In this document: positions 8,759-20,720 of the stretch, in pieces | Position numbering within the stretch: position 1 is the first letter of the stretch | Layout: each line of letters begins with the position of its first letter | Source of the DNA: Trichobilharzia regenti | Lineage: Eukaryota > Platyhelminthes > Trematoda > Strigeidida > Schistosomatidae | DNA: 64,000 bases | Assembly (NCBI GenBank): GCA_944472135.2 | Contig: OX235263.1 | Coordinates: 28,077,379-28,141,378, forward strand | Direction: 5' to 3' | Made by a program: the position numbers and the translations under genes | Notes under the pieces: model-generated | The model's database searches: none | Told to the model about the DNA's origin: nothing | What the model saw: only the letters and a program-made list of their open reading frames with translations

Positions 8759-10345
8759 CTACACGTTTAAAGAACTTAAAATATCTATGTAGGGTGAAAA
8801 AGAAGGTGTAAGAGTCAGGCGCAAAAGTGCATTGTCATCTTTGAGCAGTCTGGTGACTGAGGAGATGAACACTGGAAGTGTGTTTGCATCGCGCACATTA
8901 GCTGGTAGTCTATTCCAAATGACTGAAAACTTATTTAAGAAGAAGTTGTACCGCACGTAAGTCTGACAGTGCTCTATAGCAGTTAGGTTGTGATGATTTC
9001 TAAGATTGTAACTGGTGACAGTGTTAGGTTTAGTTATTGGTTCGGAGGAATGCAAGAGAAGATTAGTTAGCTTATAGTAAAAGATAAGGTTTAGCTTAAG
9101 ACGTCTTTTCCAGAGGGGTTCTAATCTTAGTCTTTCGCATCGCTCATGGTATTCCAGACCACTTTCTAAACCAAGAGTTCTTGAGGTAAACTGCCGTTGC
9201 ACTCCCTCTAATTTAAGCTTGTCATTTTGTCTGAGTCCGCTAAGAATAAACGGGCAGTATTCTAAGATAGGTCGGACACATACTTTGTATAATAAAACCC
9301 TAGTTTCACAATAAAAGAAATTGCGTGTTATGCATCCTATCAGCCTTCGTGCTTTACGTCTGGCATAATCAGTCTGTTCAGCGAACGTTAGGTTACTAGA
9401 GTATCTAATACCGAGATCTACGACTGAGTTGAGCTTAGCTAGTTTTCGCCCATTTATTTCAAGAGTTAGATCAAGTTTACTGTTGCCGATACAAATCCAG
9501 CCGCATTTGTCAATGTTAAAGTTTAGAGAGGATTCAGCACACCATGTTGCGAGACTACTTAGTTCAAGATGTATTTTAGTAACCATATCGCTTAATTCAT
9601 GAGTGTAGCAGGAGTAGACGACTTTGAGGTCGTCAGCATATAGGAATGGTTTACCTGAGGTGAAGCACTTGCAAATGCTGTTAATGTAGACTGTGAATAA
9701 AAGTGGACCTAGGACACTACCTTGCACAACCCCACTTGAGATCTGCCTAGGATGAGACAATACAGATCCAACTTTGGTTATTTGTACCCTGTTGCTTAGA
9801 AATGATTTTAACCAGTTCAGTAATGGGTTGCGAATTCCACAAGAGTACAGCTTCTCAAAGAGAATACTGTGAGATACCATGTCAAATGCCCTAGATATAT
9901 CGAAGTAGAGAACAACGACTAGCTTACGTGCTTCGCGACTACTAGTGATGCAGTTGAAAAAGTCGAAGTGGCAAGTAACGCAGGATCTATTTTTGAGAAA
10001 TCCGTGTTGAGACCTTGTAACAAGATCTTCCCTAATTAGGTAGTCTGACAATTGATCTTTTACAACTTTCTCCATGATTCGTGAGATAACTGGGGTTATA
10101 TTTATGGGTCTGTAATTGCGGACGTTTGCCCTATCACCAGATTTGTAATGTGGAATTATGAAGCTAGTTTTCCACTCACTAGGGTAAGTGCCAGTGTCCA
10201 TAGATATTGAGAAGAATTTAAGAAGTAACAAGGGTATATCACACCCACTGTTTTTGAAAATTATCGAAGCGAGGCCATCCGGTCCCGTACTAGTGGAAGG
10301 TTTAAGGCTTTTAATTGCTTGTACTATTAACTGATTAGTGAACAC
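8759..10345 (-). CDS. Reverse transcriptase domain of CR1 copy 1
   Basis: 528-residue open frame covering fingers, palm and thumb. It begins just before the STGPDGL block; then NYRPINI (RT block 1-2), QHGFLKNRSC, VVVLYFDISRAFDMV (first catalytic Asp), SSGVVQGSVLGPLLF, and FLYADDLKVVY with the catalytic ADD intact. The C-terminal part has the RPILEYCPF and FSVIWNRLPANVR signatures of CR1/L2-type RTs. It reverse-transcribes element RNA by target-primed synthesis. It is separated from the upstream linker ORF by a single-base shift near 10340 in a C-rich run. No in-frame stop inside. Confidence 0.9.
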   Translation of the reverse strand: MFTNQLIVQAIKSLKPSTSTGPDGLASIIFKNSGCDIPLLLLKFFSISMDTGTYPSEWKTSFIIPHYKSGDRANVRNYRPINITPVISRIMEKVVKDQLSDYLIREDLVTRSQHGFLKNRSCVTCHFDFFNCITSSREARKLVVVLYFDISRAFDMVSHSILFEKLYSCGIRNPLLNWLKSFLSNRVQITKVGSVLSHPRQISSGVVQGSVLGPLLFTVYINSICKCFTSGKPFLYADDLKVVYSCYTHELSDMVTKIHLELSSLATWCAESSLNFNIDKCGWICIGNSKLDLTLEINGRKLAKLNSVVDLGIRYSSNLTFAEQTDYARRKARRLIGCITRNFFYCETRVLLYKVCVRPILEYCPFILSGLRQNDKLKLEGVQRQFTSRTLGLESGLEYHERCERLRLEPLWKRRLKLNLIFYYKLTNLLLHSSEPITKPNTVTSYNLRNHHNLTAIEHCQTYVRYNFFLNKFSVIWNRLPANVRDANTLPVFISSVTRLLKDDNALLRLTLTPSFSPYIDILSSLNV

Positions 10346-10968
10346 AATGCTTTCAAGGGAAGAGATAGTAAGGGGGCGGTTTCACCAGGCATATGTGTTT
10401 CTAAACTAAAGTTTGCAAACCAATCACTGAAAAGTTCACAGATAGTGGCAGGTTCATTGTAGATTACTTTGTCGTGAAGTAAGTATGGGATTTCCCTCGC
10501 CGACTGCATTCGTTTTTTAAGAAGTGCCGTTAAGTTATAAACTTTGGAGGTACTTTCAAGTGCCGTTAACTCTTCGTCGAGGTCCTTTTGAGAGCGTAGG
10601 CGCTTGATAGATTCAAGAGACTCGTGGATTGAGAGCAATAGTGATATATCCTTAGTGGAATAGTACTGTTTCTTCAGCTTCCTTAACTTATTACGGTGTG
10701 CCCTTGGAATATATTCAGTTCGGTGTCTACTTAATTTCACTATTTTCTTTGGAGCAACTGTATCTAGACAAAGGGTAACATTCCTGTAAAACAGGGTTAC
10801 TACGGCCTCCAGGGAGTCAGTGGTAAAATAGTCATCCCATTGACAGAGTCGAATAAGTTCTTGGACTAATCCCCAGTCTGTATATTTGTAACTACGACAT
10901 ATTGTGCTTCCTGAATCTTGTTTGTTTCCTGTATTTAGTGGTGAGAAAGGCAGAGAGCAGAGTACCAT
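10327..10968 (-). pseudogene. Endonuclease-RT linker ORF of CR1 copy 1
   Basis: Continues the ORF2 protein between the endonuclease end (a frame break near 10950) and the RT (a break near 10340). The residues WDDYFTTDSLEAVVTLFY, RNKLRKLKKQYY and ICELFSDWFANF recur in the equivalent linkers of CR1 copy 2 and the 6650 fragment, so the segment is genuinely coding. Both breaks look like loss of one base in a short homopolymer. I do not call it a separate gene. Confidence 0.8.
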
Positions 10969-11650
10969 TCTATGGTCACTACTGGAAAATCTATTACCAA
11001 CATAGTGGATACTGGGATTGTGTCATGACAAAAAACAAGGTCCAACATGTTGTCACCACGAGTAGGTGTCTGGACGTGTTGTTGCCATCCATAACAGTCG
11101 ATAGTGGCAAGTAATTCGTCGAAGCGTTGGGGGCCGGAACTAGTTAGCCAATTGACTTCTGGAAGATTGAAGTCCCCTGCAATTATTTTGTAATTAGCAC
11201 TAAACGAGGATGCGTGTGCAAACGATTTAGCTAATAACGCATCAGTTTCTTTTGTTGAGCTTGGTGCTCGATAAACACAGCCTATGAGAAGTTTGTACTT
11301 ATCTCCATGTAAGACAACCCAGAGTGAGTCAGGTACATTATTCATTGTTTCATCTTCCACCTTACTGACTACAAATGAGTTATGTATATATATGAGACAT
11401 CCTCCACCACGCTTGCAATCTCTGTTTGCACGGTGTACAGTGTAATCATCGATACCTATATGCACATCAAGTACAGAGGATGAGCACCATGACTCAGTAA
11501 TCAGAGCTACAGTAGGCTTGGCGACTAATAATAATGTCCTTAGTTCAGATATCTTATTGATTAAGGAACGTGCATTAATTAGCAATATCGTGAATAAGTC
11601 ACGGGATACTACAAACTGGCTTAAAATGTCACCATAACCTAAATCTATTT
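10935..11650 (-). CDS. AP-like endonuclease domain of CR1 copy 1
   Basis: Motifs in order: LINARSLINKISEL (N-terminal strand with Asn), ALITESWCS (catalytic Glu), DYTVHRANR, KRGGGCLIYI, IGCVYRAPSS, IIAGDFNLPEVNW (the GDFN motif), NMLDLVF. This is the exonuclease-endonuclease-phosphatase fold that nicks target DNA for CR1-type insertion. The terminal SDH motif falls after the frame break into the neighbouring frame. The frame is open upstream to about 11700, so ORF2 starts before the first listed start near 11585. Confidence 0.88.
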
Positions 11651-11655
11651 GTGCG

Positions 11656-12389
11656 TCAGCACCGCAAGAATTTATGAATGAAAAGGAGGTCGGACTGGGT
11701 GTCTGTACATCGGGTTGGTGTGCAATGAGGTGGTCCTAGGTGCCATGGGTCGTACCAGTGATTCGGGACACCTGGAAAATTTACCATGTGTTCCTGGATA
11801 TAAGGGTAGTACAGGTTGGGCCTAGGTTGACGGTTAAAAGGCATAGCATCAAAGGTCTACCCATCCAACTGCTATTCGTCATACCGGTACACACCTTCGG
11901 GTTGTTTTTATAACTTAAAGGGAATTGTGAAGGAAGGTGCTTTGGCTGCAAGACTTTAGGAGTCTTGGAGCCTGACTTTCTATAAGGTGGAGCATGCGGA
12001 ACACCTCCAGACATACTTATGTTTCGAGAGTTTTTCGTAACAAGTGATGGTTTGTTGGCATTCTTACTCTCAGCAGGCTTATTGAATACAAAGTATTCTT
12101 CCCCATCATTAGTCTCAACCCTGCGAAATTTGTTCATCGTGGTGAGGTTACTACGTTTGGGGGGAAATTTCTTAGAACAACTTGCAGAAGTTCTAGTCAT
12201 TTTAACATCTTTCGATGAGGCTTTATTTACAGGGGTACTGGTATCTAAATCAGTTCCTAGTTCCATTGGCAGGTGTGGTTGTTGTGTAGTTTGCTGAATG
12301 CTAGTTTCAGCACTAGGTGTCTGTTGCTGTGCACGATCCTTATTTGGTAAATCTAAGCTAGAGGAGGTGACCAGGTTATTACTACGCAT
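11656..12389 (-). pseudogene. ORF1 of CR1 copy 1 (one frame break)
   Basis: Two overlapping minus-strand frames (12389-11781 and 11844-11656) join near 11845. The N-terminal ~150 residues are Ser/Thr/Pro/Gln/Lys-rich and basic. The C-terminal part is Pro/Tyr/His/Trp-rich (HWYDPWHLGPPHC), a composition common in CR1 ORF1 tails. No PHD, esterase or zinc knuckle is visible. A nucleic-acid-binding chaperone role is inferred from position upstream of ORF2. The start at 12389 is the first Met of the frame. Confidence 0.65.
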
Positions 12390-12420
12390 TATTCTGCGCT
12401 GACACGGTGTTTTATCCTGA

Positions 12421-13381
12421 GCTACGGTTATAGACTTATAACTGCTATTCAGTCTTAAGTGATCCTGACATTTAGTAAACTTACTAGCATCAAGGGAATT
12501 CTCCTATATAACTTTGTTGTGAACAGCACCCTTGGCTTAAAGTTTATTGATGTATTATGTTGAGATCGGTGATATATTTATTCCATTTTTTCAGCAGTCT
12601 TATCGTAGTTTTATAACAGGAAAGAAATTTAACCATGGATACGAAACTATATAAGGTCATGTTGGGTTGTTTTACTGCATCAAATGGTGCTGAGGTAGAT
12701 TCCAGAATTCTCCATTTGCTCCATTTGTGTCTGCATGGCGGACTGTATTCGTAAGTTCAGTAAAATGTTGAAAACTGTTTGGAAACCAGTTGCTTCTTCA
12801 TTTCAGATCATGAATACTCATTTACAGCATGTTCGCCAGCGTCTTCAAGTGGTAGAAATAGATCGTTCATGGAATTTGAGTGGTTATGAGATAGATGGTT
12901 TGGAATTAATCCTCATTTCAGTTTAGGTGCAGGGTTGTTCGACCTCGACCAGAAGATGAATAGGAGCAGCAGAATACCAGAAAGAGAAAGTATGTGAACA
13001 TGAAAAGGACATTTAATATTTCATGCATATATACATGTTTATGTCAATTGTATATTATACTTTAGTAAATAGTTTTCTATATTGTAGTTGTGTTTTCACG
13101 TATTTGTGCGAAGTCTTATTTAGTGTCATAATGTGTATTAATGAGTCTAAGCGTTTTAGTGTTCTAATGACTAACGCGTTTTAGAAATAAGTGATGGGTT
13201 CTGGTAGGGATAGTCATTGAGATAAAAGCTTACATAGCAAGCGTTTGAAGGTTACGGTAGATTGACAGGTCCTATTCCTAAGGGTAAACTAATCCTGTAT
13301 GTTCCGTACTAAGTCTTTATGCATCCATGCTGCTAGTCTCTTTATAGTTTTCAGATTGCTAAGGGTGTTGAAGTGCGTCTT
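12421..13381. other. No supported gene; leader of CR1 copy 1 and 3' UTR of copy 2
   Basis: AT-rich. Positions 12500-12590 resemble 37460-37530, so at least that part is retroelement non-coding sequence. A 63-codon plus-strand ORF at 12735-12926 has no recognisable motif and I do not support it. Confidence 0.45.
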
Positions 13382-15412
13382 TTAGGTGCTGTAGTAGATT
13401 AGTAGTTGATTCGTTCTAGGAGTAAATAGTTTATTGATATAATCAGTAGAGTGAAACAGTCTGTATAGAGAGCGTTTGAAGCTTGTAACCGAAGAGCAAG
13501 TTCTGACATCTAGGGGCAGGCTATTCCATATTTTAGAATACATGACTGTGAAGAAGTTTTCACGGAGTGTTGACTTAAAAGAATGAGTTGTCACTGTGCA
13601 AGTTTGGTTACGCAGATCGTAAGAACCTTCCTGTGCGAATTGTATGTCCCTGTTACCTGAGAATGATATTTTGTGAAGGACCTTAAAGAAGAATATTAGG
13701 TTTATAATAAGTCGCCTTGTCCAAAGTGGGTCAAGTTTTAGGATCATGCACCGTGAGATGTAGTCTTTCTTACAATCGTAGCCAAGTAGTTTTGAGGTAA
13801 AATATCGTTGGATACTTTCCATCCTTAGCTTGTCACGTGTGCGAGTGCTGCTTATAATAAATGGACAGTATTCTAGTAGTGGTCTGACACATGTTTTGTA
13901 CAGAATTAGCTTGGCTCCATTGTCGTGAAAGTTCCTGAGTATGCATCCTAAGAGCATCCTCGATTTTCTAGTCTGTGATGCTACTTGCTCAGAGACTGTC
14001 AAGTCACTAGAGTACCTCAGGCCTAGTCAACGACACTTCGGAGTCTGGTTAAGTTAGCGGATTGGAGCGTTAATTTCAGGTCAATTGAGGGTGAGCCGAA
14101 GCAGATCCAGCCACATTTGTTCAGATTAAATTGGAGATTCCATAGGGACGACCGAGGAGTCATTTTATCTAATTCCTTCTGCACTACATTCTCGAAGTTC
14201 CCTAAGTCATCACGTTGGAATGTATAAGCTACTTTTAGGTCATCTGCAAAGATGAATGGTTTCCCGTGCGTGAAGCAAGCGCATATGTCATTGATGTATA
14301 GTGTAAATAAGGGGGGTCCAATGACACTACCTGTACTACACCAGAAGTGATAGTGCTAGGTTTGGAGGTTGCAGACCCGAGTTTAACTATTTGGGACCTA
14401 TTGTTAAGGAATGATTTAAGCCATCCTAATAATGGGTCACGCATTCCTAAGGAGTTCAGCTTATGTATTAGCAGTGAATGGTCAACACGGTCAAATGCCT
14501 TAGAAATGTCAAAGTAGATGACAAGTACTAGTTTCCGTCTGTCACCGCTTCTGGTTACAAAATTGAAGAAGTCTAGGTGACATGTTAAACATGATCTGGA
14601 TTTCAGGAATCCATGTTGGTTCGGACTTATGATGTTTTTGAGCCAGATTTGTGTTTAGGCATAATAAATGTCGTCTTCCATATGTCACGGTAAGTTTGAG
14701 TTTCTGACGACATTGTGAATATTTTAAGGAGCAGTAGAGGAATGTCAGGGCCACCATATTTGTAGACATAAGATGATATACCGTCGGTACCGAAACCTTT
14801 TGAACTTTTGAGGGTTCTTATAGTTTGGTTAATATTAGTGTAAGTGAATTCAACAGTGCTAATTTGGTTTGGTGTGAGTGGAGATGGAGTTTGTGCCATA
14901 TTATTAATAGGGTGTATATCGAGTAGCTGGACTGAGGGCTTAAGGTAGTTACCTGCAAACGTTTTGTTGAATAGTTCACATATGTCTGCAGAGTTAGTGC
15001 ATAGCCTACCTTTGTCTATGAGGAGAGAAATGCTGTGATTTTTGCGATTCATTCGCTTCCTTAGGATTTCTGTGAGTGCATACGCTCTAGCAGGACTGGC
15101 TACTGCGATGCGTTCTTCCTTTCTCATACGGAAATCTCGAGCTTGTGAGATGGAGCTAAGGGTGTTAAGTATTAGACCTAGAGTGCCAAAGTCGTGGTGT
15201 TTGAAGTAACTTGTTGAGAGTTTCTTCAGTTTCGTACGAGCCTTTGGTTTTATGAATGACTTTCTGCGTGGGGAAACCTTTAGTGTTTGGAGTGGAATGA
15301 CAGCATCTAAGCATGTGTTAGAGTTATGGTAGAAGATGGTTAGAGCTCTCGAGAGGTCATCAGTAGTGAAGTATTCATCCCATTCGGAGGATCTTAGCAT
15401 TGATTCTACCAA
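13382..15412 (-). pseudogene. Reverse transcriptase region of CR1 copy 2
   Basis: Pieces in order: 15412-14627 carries the linker and first RT block (SSKGFGTDGISSYVYKYG), 14769-14542 a shifted frame, 14444-14235 carries DPLLGWLKSFLNNRSQIVKLG and SGVVQ, and 14002-13382 the thumb and C-terminus (LLEYCPFIISSTR, YSKIWNSLPLDVRT). The catalytic ADD region near 14220-14260 reads across a frame break. At least four shifts; not functional. Confidence 0.85.
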
Positions 15413-16573
15413 GGCCTAGTTTGCCTTACTATAGTTCCTATATATTACTTGTTGTGAAGTGGAGGTATGAGATGCGCTTCTACTCAGCGAAAGTGGCAGT
15501 GCACAAATCACTGTTTTGTGGTGGCTCCCTGGAAATTCAGAAACTACTAGCGTTGAAACGGGGCTTATATTGTGGCAGGAGATTATGTCTAGTACGTTAT
15601 TACCTCTTGTAGGAGTAGTGACAGTTTGTTTCCAGCCAAGTATATCCAGTGTGCCTAAGAAATTATCAAATTTAGTTGGGCCTGTGGGTATATCCCAGTT
15701 GATTTCAGGTAAGTTAAAGTCCCCACATAGGATCTTATGGTCGTATTGTAAGTCGGATAATTGCTCCAGAGTATTAATAAGTTGGGTGTCGTAATTACTA
15801 AAGGTGCCAGGTGCTCTGTAGGTTCATCCAATTAATGCTGTTACGTTATTTAAGTGTACATTAACCCATAGAGTCTCAGGCATGTTAAGTGTACTACTTT
15901 CTAGCTGTGATACAGTAAGTGCATTCAGAAAGTACATGAGACAACCCCCTCCCCTACCACCTTCCCTGTCACACCGAAAGTGTGTGTAGTTATCTAAGCT
16001 TATTTCTTCATCCAAGATGTTCGATAGACACCAAGATTCAGTGATGACAATTACAGGGGGTTTGCATATTACTGAGAGTGCTCTGAGCATCGGCAATTTA
16101 TTTAGAACAGATCTAGCATTTATGAGGATTAGGTAAAGGTGAGAGTTGAAATAGCATTTGAAGTATTTAAGTTCGTTAGTCAGCCCCGAATATGGTTCAG
16201 CACATAGTAGTTCTGCTTGACATGATGATCCTATGTTAAGAGGAGTTTCAGCATCATGCTCACCTATGTCTATCGAGTTGGCGTGTGCTGTTTTCGGTGA
16301 AGAATTAGGAGTTGGAGTACTGGATTTGCTATAGACTAAGGAATTTTTATTTTTAGTTAGGTTACAGAAGTGGGTAGGGTTCTTTATTTGGCCTATACTT
16401 GTGCAGGTGTCAAGTGTGCCTAATGGATACTGGTGCACTAGACCGTTCCTGTTTTCATGAACGGAGGGAGCCAGCACTAGTGATTTAGGAATGTTAACAT
16501 CCCTACCAGCTGTTTTTTCAACGCTGACAGGGACGCGGGGAATAAAAAATGATTCGATCCTTGTGATGGCCAC
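15413..16573 (-). pseudogene. AP endonuclease region of CR1 copy 2
   Basis: The frame 16573-15824 starts with a low-complexity linker and contains LINARSVLNKLPMLRAL, VIVITESWCLSN, GGRGGGCLMYFLNA and PETLWVNVHLN. It breaks near 15824, after which the rest of the domain (15800-15413) continues in other frames and matches the CR1 fragment at 6280. The catalytic Glu motif is intact, but the GDFN and SDH region is split. Confidence 0.8.
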
Positions 16574-16638
16574 GGCTTATTACTCCACCTATTGTTTGAT
16601 GCTAGTTGTGTCCTTGTGTGGTTGTCTTGTGTACTTCA

Positions 16639-18383
16639 TTATGGGTTAGTTCCCAGAAGACTTGTACCATATATCCGGTCAAAATTTGTTTGTGTGCCAT
16701 ACTCTGAAGACCCTGAGTTGTTGGTAGCCGAGCTCTGACTATTACCACTTGTACTATTTAGGGTGACATTGTTGTGACATTGGATATTAGTGTGTGCCAT
16801 GGTGCGATTTAGCACGTTGTGAGTGCTGATACTATTGACCGTGGGGAGTGTGGGCTTGTTTAAGCTGCCACTGTTTTTGTTGGTATGATTTAGGGGCATA
16901 TTTTCCTTATCTTTAGCAATGGAGTTAGAGCTAGGAGAGGACAATGCCGAATTTCGGGTTTATTGACTTTTTTCTGGGGTTATATAGTGGCATTTTAGAT
17001 TCTGCGGTGAAGGGTGGTATGGTTTTGTTATTTATTTGGTTACAGTCTAGTGACCTTTCGGCTGGAGTTGCAATCTGATGGGAAAATTCTGTGTGTGTCA
17101 ATGGAGTTGAAGATTGAACGATCAATTCTTGGTTGTTTGCTTAAAATGAACTTTCCCAATTTTCGCGGAGGCATCAATACGACAGTCATCGTCTCATCGG
17201 TCGCTGTTCAGAAAGAAGAGTGAAACATCGTCAGAAACCTTAGTTCACTTATTCCTTTTATATGTTGGTGTAACAATAAAGAAATATCAAACGGCAGATC
17301 GGTGTTTTGGTTTTTGCGTCCGTTATAACTAAGCGTTTCTGAAATCTTCAAGGAACAGCGTGGGCCCGAGCGTAGCGAGAGCTGGGCATTAACGGTTTAT
17401 GAGACGTAATTGACAGTGTGTTTTGAGAGGGGTGATGTGGTGGGGTCTACTGTATCTTTCACAGGGTTGGGAATAATGGCTGCCTGCAATGTCCTATCAC
17501 CTATTTCACAATTAGTCTTAGCGAGTTAGTTGTATGCGCGCCTTTCTATGACTGTTTAGTCCACCCCGACCTTTTTATGTTTGTAGTTTCTGGCTTGCGA
17601 TAGGGTGTGTTGGGAGTGGATGAATTTTCTGGTCTCTGCCGGTGTTTCGAATTGAAAACGAATAGGACAACACTTTTCATGTTGACTCTTTTTCAGCCTA
17701 TAGCACTTAGTCTTGGAGTTAGGCATTTTCGCTTCACTAAGTAAGATGCGCTGTACCTTTTTTATTGCCTCATTGTCCGAAACGTTGTAGACAATAGCAC
17801 TCAGTTTTGCGTCGAGTCGTTTTGTTACTTCTGCGGTAACAAAGTTAATGAGGTTATCTACCTTAGTTACCGATTCTGTGTCAAGCTTGTTAAGGTTTAC
17901 AGTTTTCATGAGGATAGTTAGAGGTGTCAGTTCACAGACCTGCGATCTGATATCGCTGATCTAATCTGATAGTTTGAATATCTCGGTATTGGTTTCGATG
18001 TTTCCAGCATTTACTGACTTACTGTCTTTTATTTGCCTTAAATCAGCCTTAAGTTCTCCTATAGACAACTTTAGAAGTTCTATTTCTGAAGATAGTACTG
18101 AAAAAGAGCTTGATGGCTGGAGTTTTTCGATAAGCATATAAGGTGAAGGGAAGAGTTCTGTATGAGCAGAGGGTACTGAATATTTAGGAGTAGTGCTAAT
18201 ACTAGCTGTCAGTACAGTTTTATCCTCAGGTTCAGCTCGACGCTTGCGGCATACAAGTGAGTTATGTGACTCACTATAGCCGATTGTAGGGGGTGTGTTG
18301 CTTGATGTAGCAATCACGGACGTTAAATTAGACACCAGTTTTACAGGGGAATGGGTTCGTCGCTTTTTACTTTGATTAACCAT
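16639..18383 (-). pseudogene. ORF1 of CR1 copy 2, interrupted by a solo LTR
   Basis: 18383-17961: basic/Ser-rich start, then a Leu/Ile-rich stretch likely to form a coiled coil (VLSSEIELLKLSIGELKADL). 17909-17556: an RRM-like segment (SAIVYNVSDNEAIKKVQ, then CPIRFQFETPAETRKFI) of the kind found in non-LTR ORF1 proteins. Then the LTR at 17096-17415, and 16944-16639 an Asn/Ser/Thr-rich tail. Trimer-forming RNA-binding chaperone is the known family role; here it is inferred. Confidence 0.65.
17096..17415 (+). repeat. Solo BEL-type LTR with 5-bp TSD GTGTG
   Basis: TGTCA...TGACA, flanked by GTGTG at 17091-17095 and 17416-17420. It is 320 bp because about 45 bp around the Kozak-distal AT-rich part (after CGTCAGAA) is missing relative to other copies. 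Inserted into ORF1 of CR1 copy 2, so it is younger than that element. Confidence 0.93.
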
Positions 18384-18590
18384 AACTATTAGAAATGAGA
18401 GTTAGTGGTTACAAGTATGGAAGTGGTATAGTACTTGCGCAAGTATTACAACAAGATAAATTTTATGTAACGAATCACGTAAAAATGTAACGCAAACGTT
18501 GAACGTACCGCGATACAGAGTCCATGCAACCCATATACGTCTTACTATCGTGATGTCCACTGTTGGCTTTAATACAACTATTTTCAAGCC

Positions 18591-20720
18591 AATTGTTTTT
18601 ATCTCCTACCTTTTCTATTTGGTGCACAACCGTACCCTACAGAGAATAGGAATAGAATAAGTCGAATCAATTTCATAAAGAGCTATAAAATGCTAGGTTT
18701 AATGGAATGTAATGAGGATCAAGTAAAGACGTCATTGGAAAATAAATGAAATAAGACATTGTGAAGTGGTTCTCAAGGATCCAACAATAGACAGCAGGTT
18801 AATTTATATATTGCCCCATAAACCTGTTCAGAGCACATGTGGTCGCATCTCAACAACAGGCTGGGCGAATGTATATATTTAAAGGCAGAAGCATGATCTA
18901 TCTATGCGTTCATTACTATCTTTTTTAAGATAAAGATCTAAGCCCTCATAAAAATCAGAAATATCTCGAGCCTTCAAATTGCATATTGCTGTTCCTGCAG
19001 AATGGGGTGGTTCACCTTAGTGACCACCACCATATCTACTGATCAGCTAGCGCCACCCTCCCTTCTTTTTTTTATGTTAGGCTCTGAGACTATGATTATT
19101 GCGGCTGCAGCAAATATATTGTTTGGTACCAGAAATGTTCGTACCTCATATTCCATCTCCCTAGCTTTCTTAATGAGTGCTTCGAATAGGTCTCCACGTA
19201 CATCTTTATGAATATATTATATATGTGTGCATGCGTCCTAATGAACAGATTACTTCATAAGAAGTTAAAAACTTAAGGAGTAAAAAGTATAGGTTTTGTG
19301 AATAGTGGAGCAAGATTCAGCAGAACACTATAGTTAGTGTTCAATGTAGTATGAACTGAAGGGGAGGTCGGTTGGCAGGACTTAGTGTACTAAATTATCA
19401 TGGCAGTCATATGTATAGTAGACATCTGACATTGCAAAGTAACCTGTCTACACATATTATAAAAAGATATCAACACTGAAACAACAAAATTTTAGCATTT
19501 GGTTAACAAAACTGCAGTGTGTGCATACTGAAGAAAGGTAGTTAGTCTACAGGGAGCCGTAAAGTAAATCAAACTATATATGATAAGAGTAAAGTCAATA
19601 TTATAATTCGTATTATCAAAGAATACATTAGGCCCAATAATTGAGTGTTATAAGGGAAACAAGCGTGGTTAAGCAAGAGAACATTTGCTGCATAAATATT
19701 TTAATCATTTTAAGTAGCGGAACAATTAGTGACAAAGTTATGTAAAGTGGTCTTGAGAAAAACAGCTGGTTAGCAGAACTAGTTATGCTAAATTTTTACG
19801 ACCGATTTTATATGGTGTGCATCACACATTGCAAAGTGACTCATCAACTATAGAATGGAAAAATTTTACATAGCTTTAAGATTACGAATTTTAGAAAATT
19901 ATATGAAAATGGGTAACTGTTGACTGGAGATAGTCAATTGAACTCAAAAACGGTGCAGTGTATTATATTAATAATATAATTATATATGTAAAATAATAAA
20001 AGAGATGGTTGCTAATGTGACTGGTTTTGGAAATAATTATACTGACGAACTTACTGAAGATTACAGTGAAGAGAAAACAGTCAGTTAGTTAACCGGTTAC
20101 TGCGCAGTTAGTAGTTAAAACATCTTTAAGGGTAAAAGGTAGAAGAGTTTTGAGTACCGGAGCAAATTAAGTCATAATCTACAGAGTAGAGTGTAGTGGA
20201 TAGTGTTACGATTAGGGATAAGGTTAGGTTGAATGAGCTTGAGGAAAATGGTTGGTTGGCTGAGTTTGTTACTGCTAGGTTTTCCTGGCCACTTTTCATA
20301 TGGTATGCTTTAGACATTAAAAAGTACCAGTTTGCTTATATTATGGAAGAACCATTACGACTAATTTGGGATTATACGTCCAGGAAAATTAAAGATAGTC
20401 TTATGAGTTCATAAACCTGATTGAAGAAATATCGATAGGATCTCTTATAGGCTGAATAACCGAACCTTAGATAAATGCATGTGGGGGAGACTGGGTTGGT
20501 TTTATCACGTTATATATGTGGTACGGTTGCCAGGGCAAATGAGTTTCCTCAAATTGGGGGTATTGCACTGGGGTCTGTATTACTAAAGTTAGTTGAGCAG
20601 CCCATATGGATAAGTAGGCCGAAGCTATTTTGTTGATAGGATCTCTTCAAGGAGACGCTGGAATTCAGTAGGAGATCGACAACTACGTACAGTAAGTGGA
20701 AGTTCGTTCCACAATGCACT
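18591..20720. other. No gene; possible old tandem repeat and 3' UTR of CR1 copy 3
   Basis: AT-rich. Segments starting near 19270, 19690 and 20130 share short ordered blocks (GTGGAGCAA, GGTTGGCWG, ACATTgcAAAGTA-like), suggesting three strongly diverged units of about 0.43 kb. A 72-codon plus-strand ORF at 20196-20414 lies in the third unit and has no recognisable motif. The part next to 20721 should contain the 3' UTR of CR1 copy 3. Confidence 0.35.

Larger units (their letters stand above)
8280..12420 (-). mobile_element. CR1-like non-LTR retrotransposon, copy 1
   Basis: Minus-strand order is ORF1 (12389-11656), AP endonuclease (11650-10935), linker and RT (10968-8759), then an AT-rich 3' UTR that probably runs into the hairpin tail block at 7440-8262. 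It is the best preserved of the CR1-type elements. The ends are inferred: I saw no target duplication. Family: CR1 clade, as in schistosome SR1 (known family; assignment by motif only). Confidence 0.85.
13382..18590 (-). mobile_element. CR1-like non-LTR retrotransposon, copy 2 (decayed, with solo LTR inside)
   Basis: Same minus-strand order as copy 1: ORF1 (18383-16639), endonuclease (16573-15413), RT (15412-13382). Many frame shifts and stops. A BEL solo LTR with a perfect target duplication interrupts ORF1 at 17096-17415. Protein similarity to copy 1 is moderate, so it belongs to another CR1 subfamily. The 5' boundary is set only roughly by the ORF1 start. Confidence 0.85.

Noticed and set aside
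12735..12926. 63-codon plus-strand ORF as a host exon
   Set aside because: No recognisable motif, no clear splice framework, and the surrounding DNA resembles retroelement leader sequence.
20196..20414. 72-codon plus-strand ORF with protein-like composition
   Set aside because: Lies in a probable diverged repeat and the sister segments are not open; likely chance.
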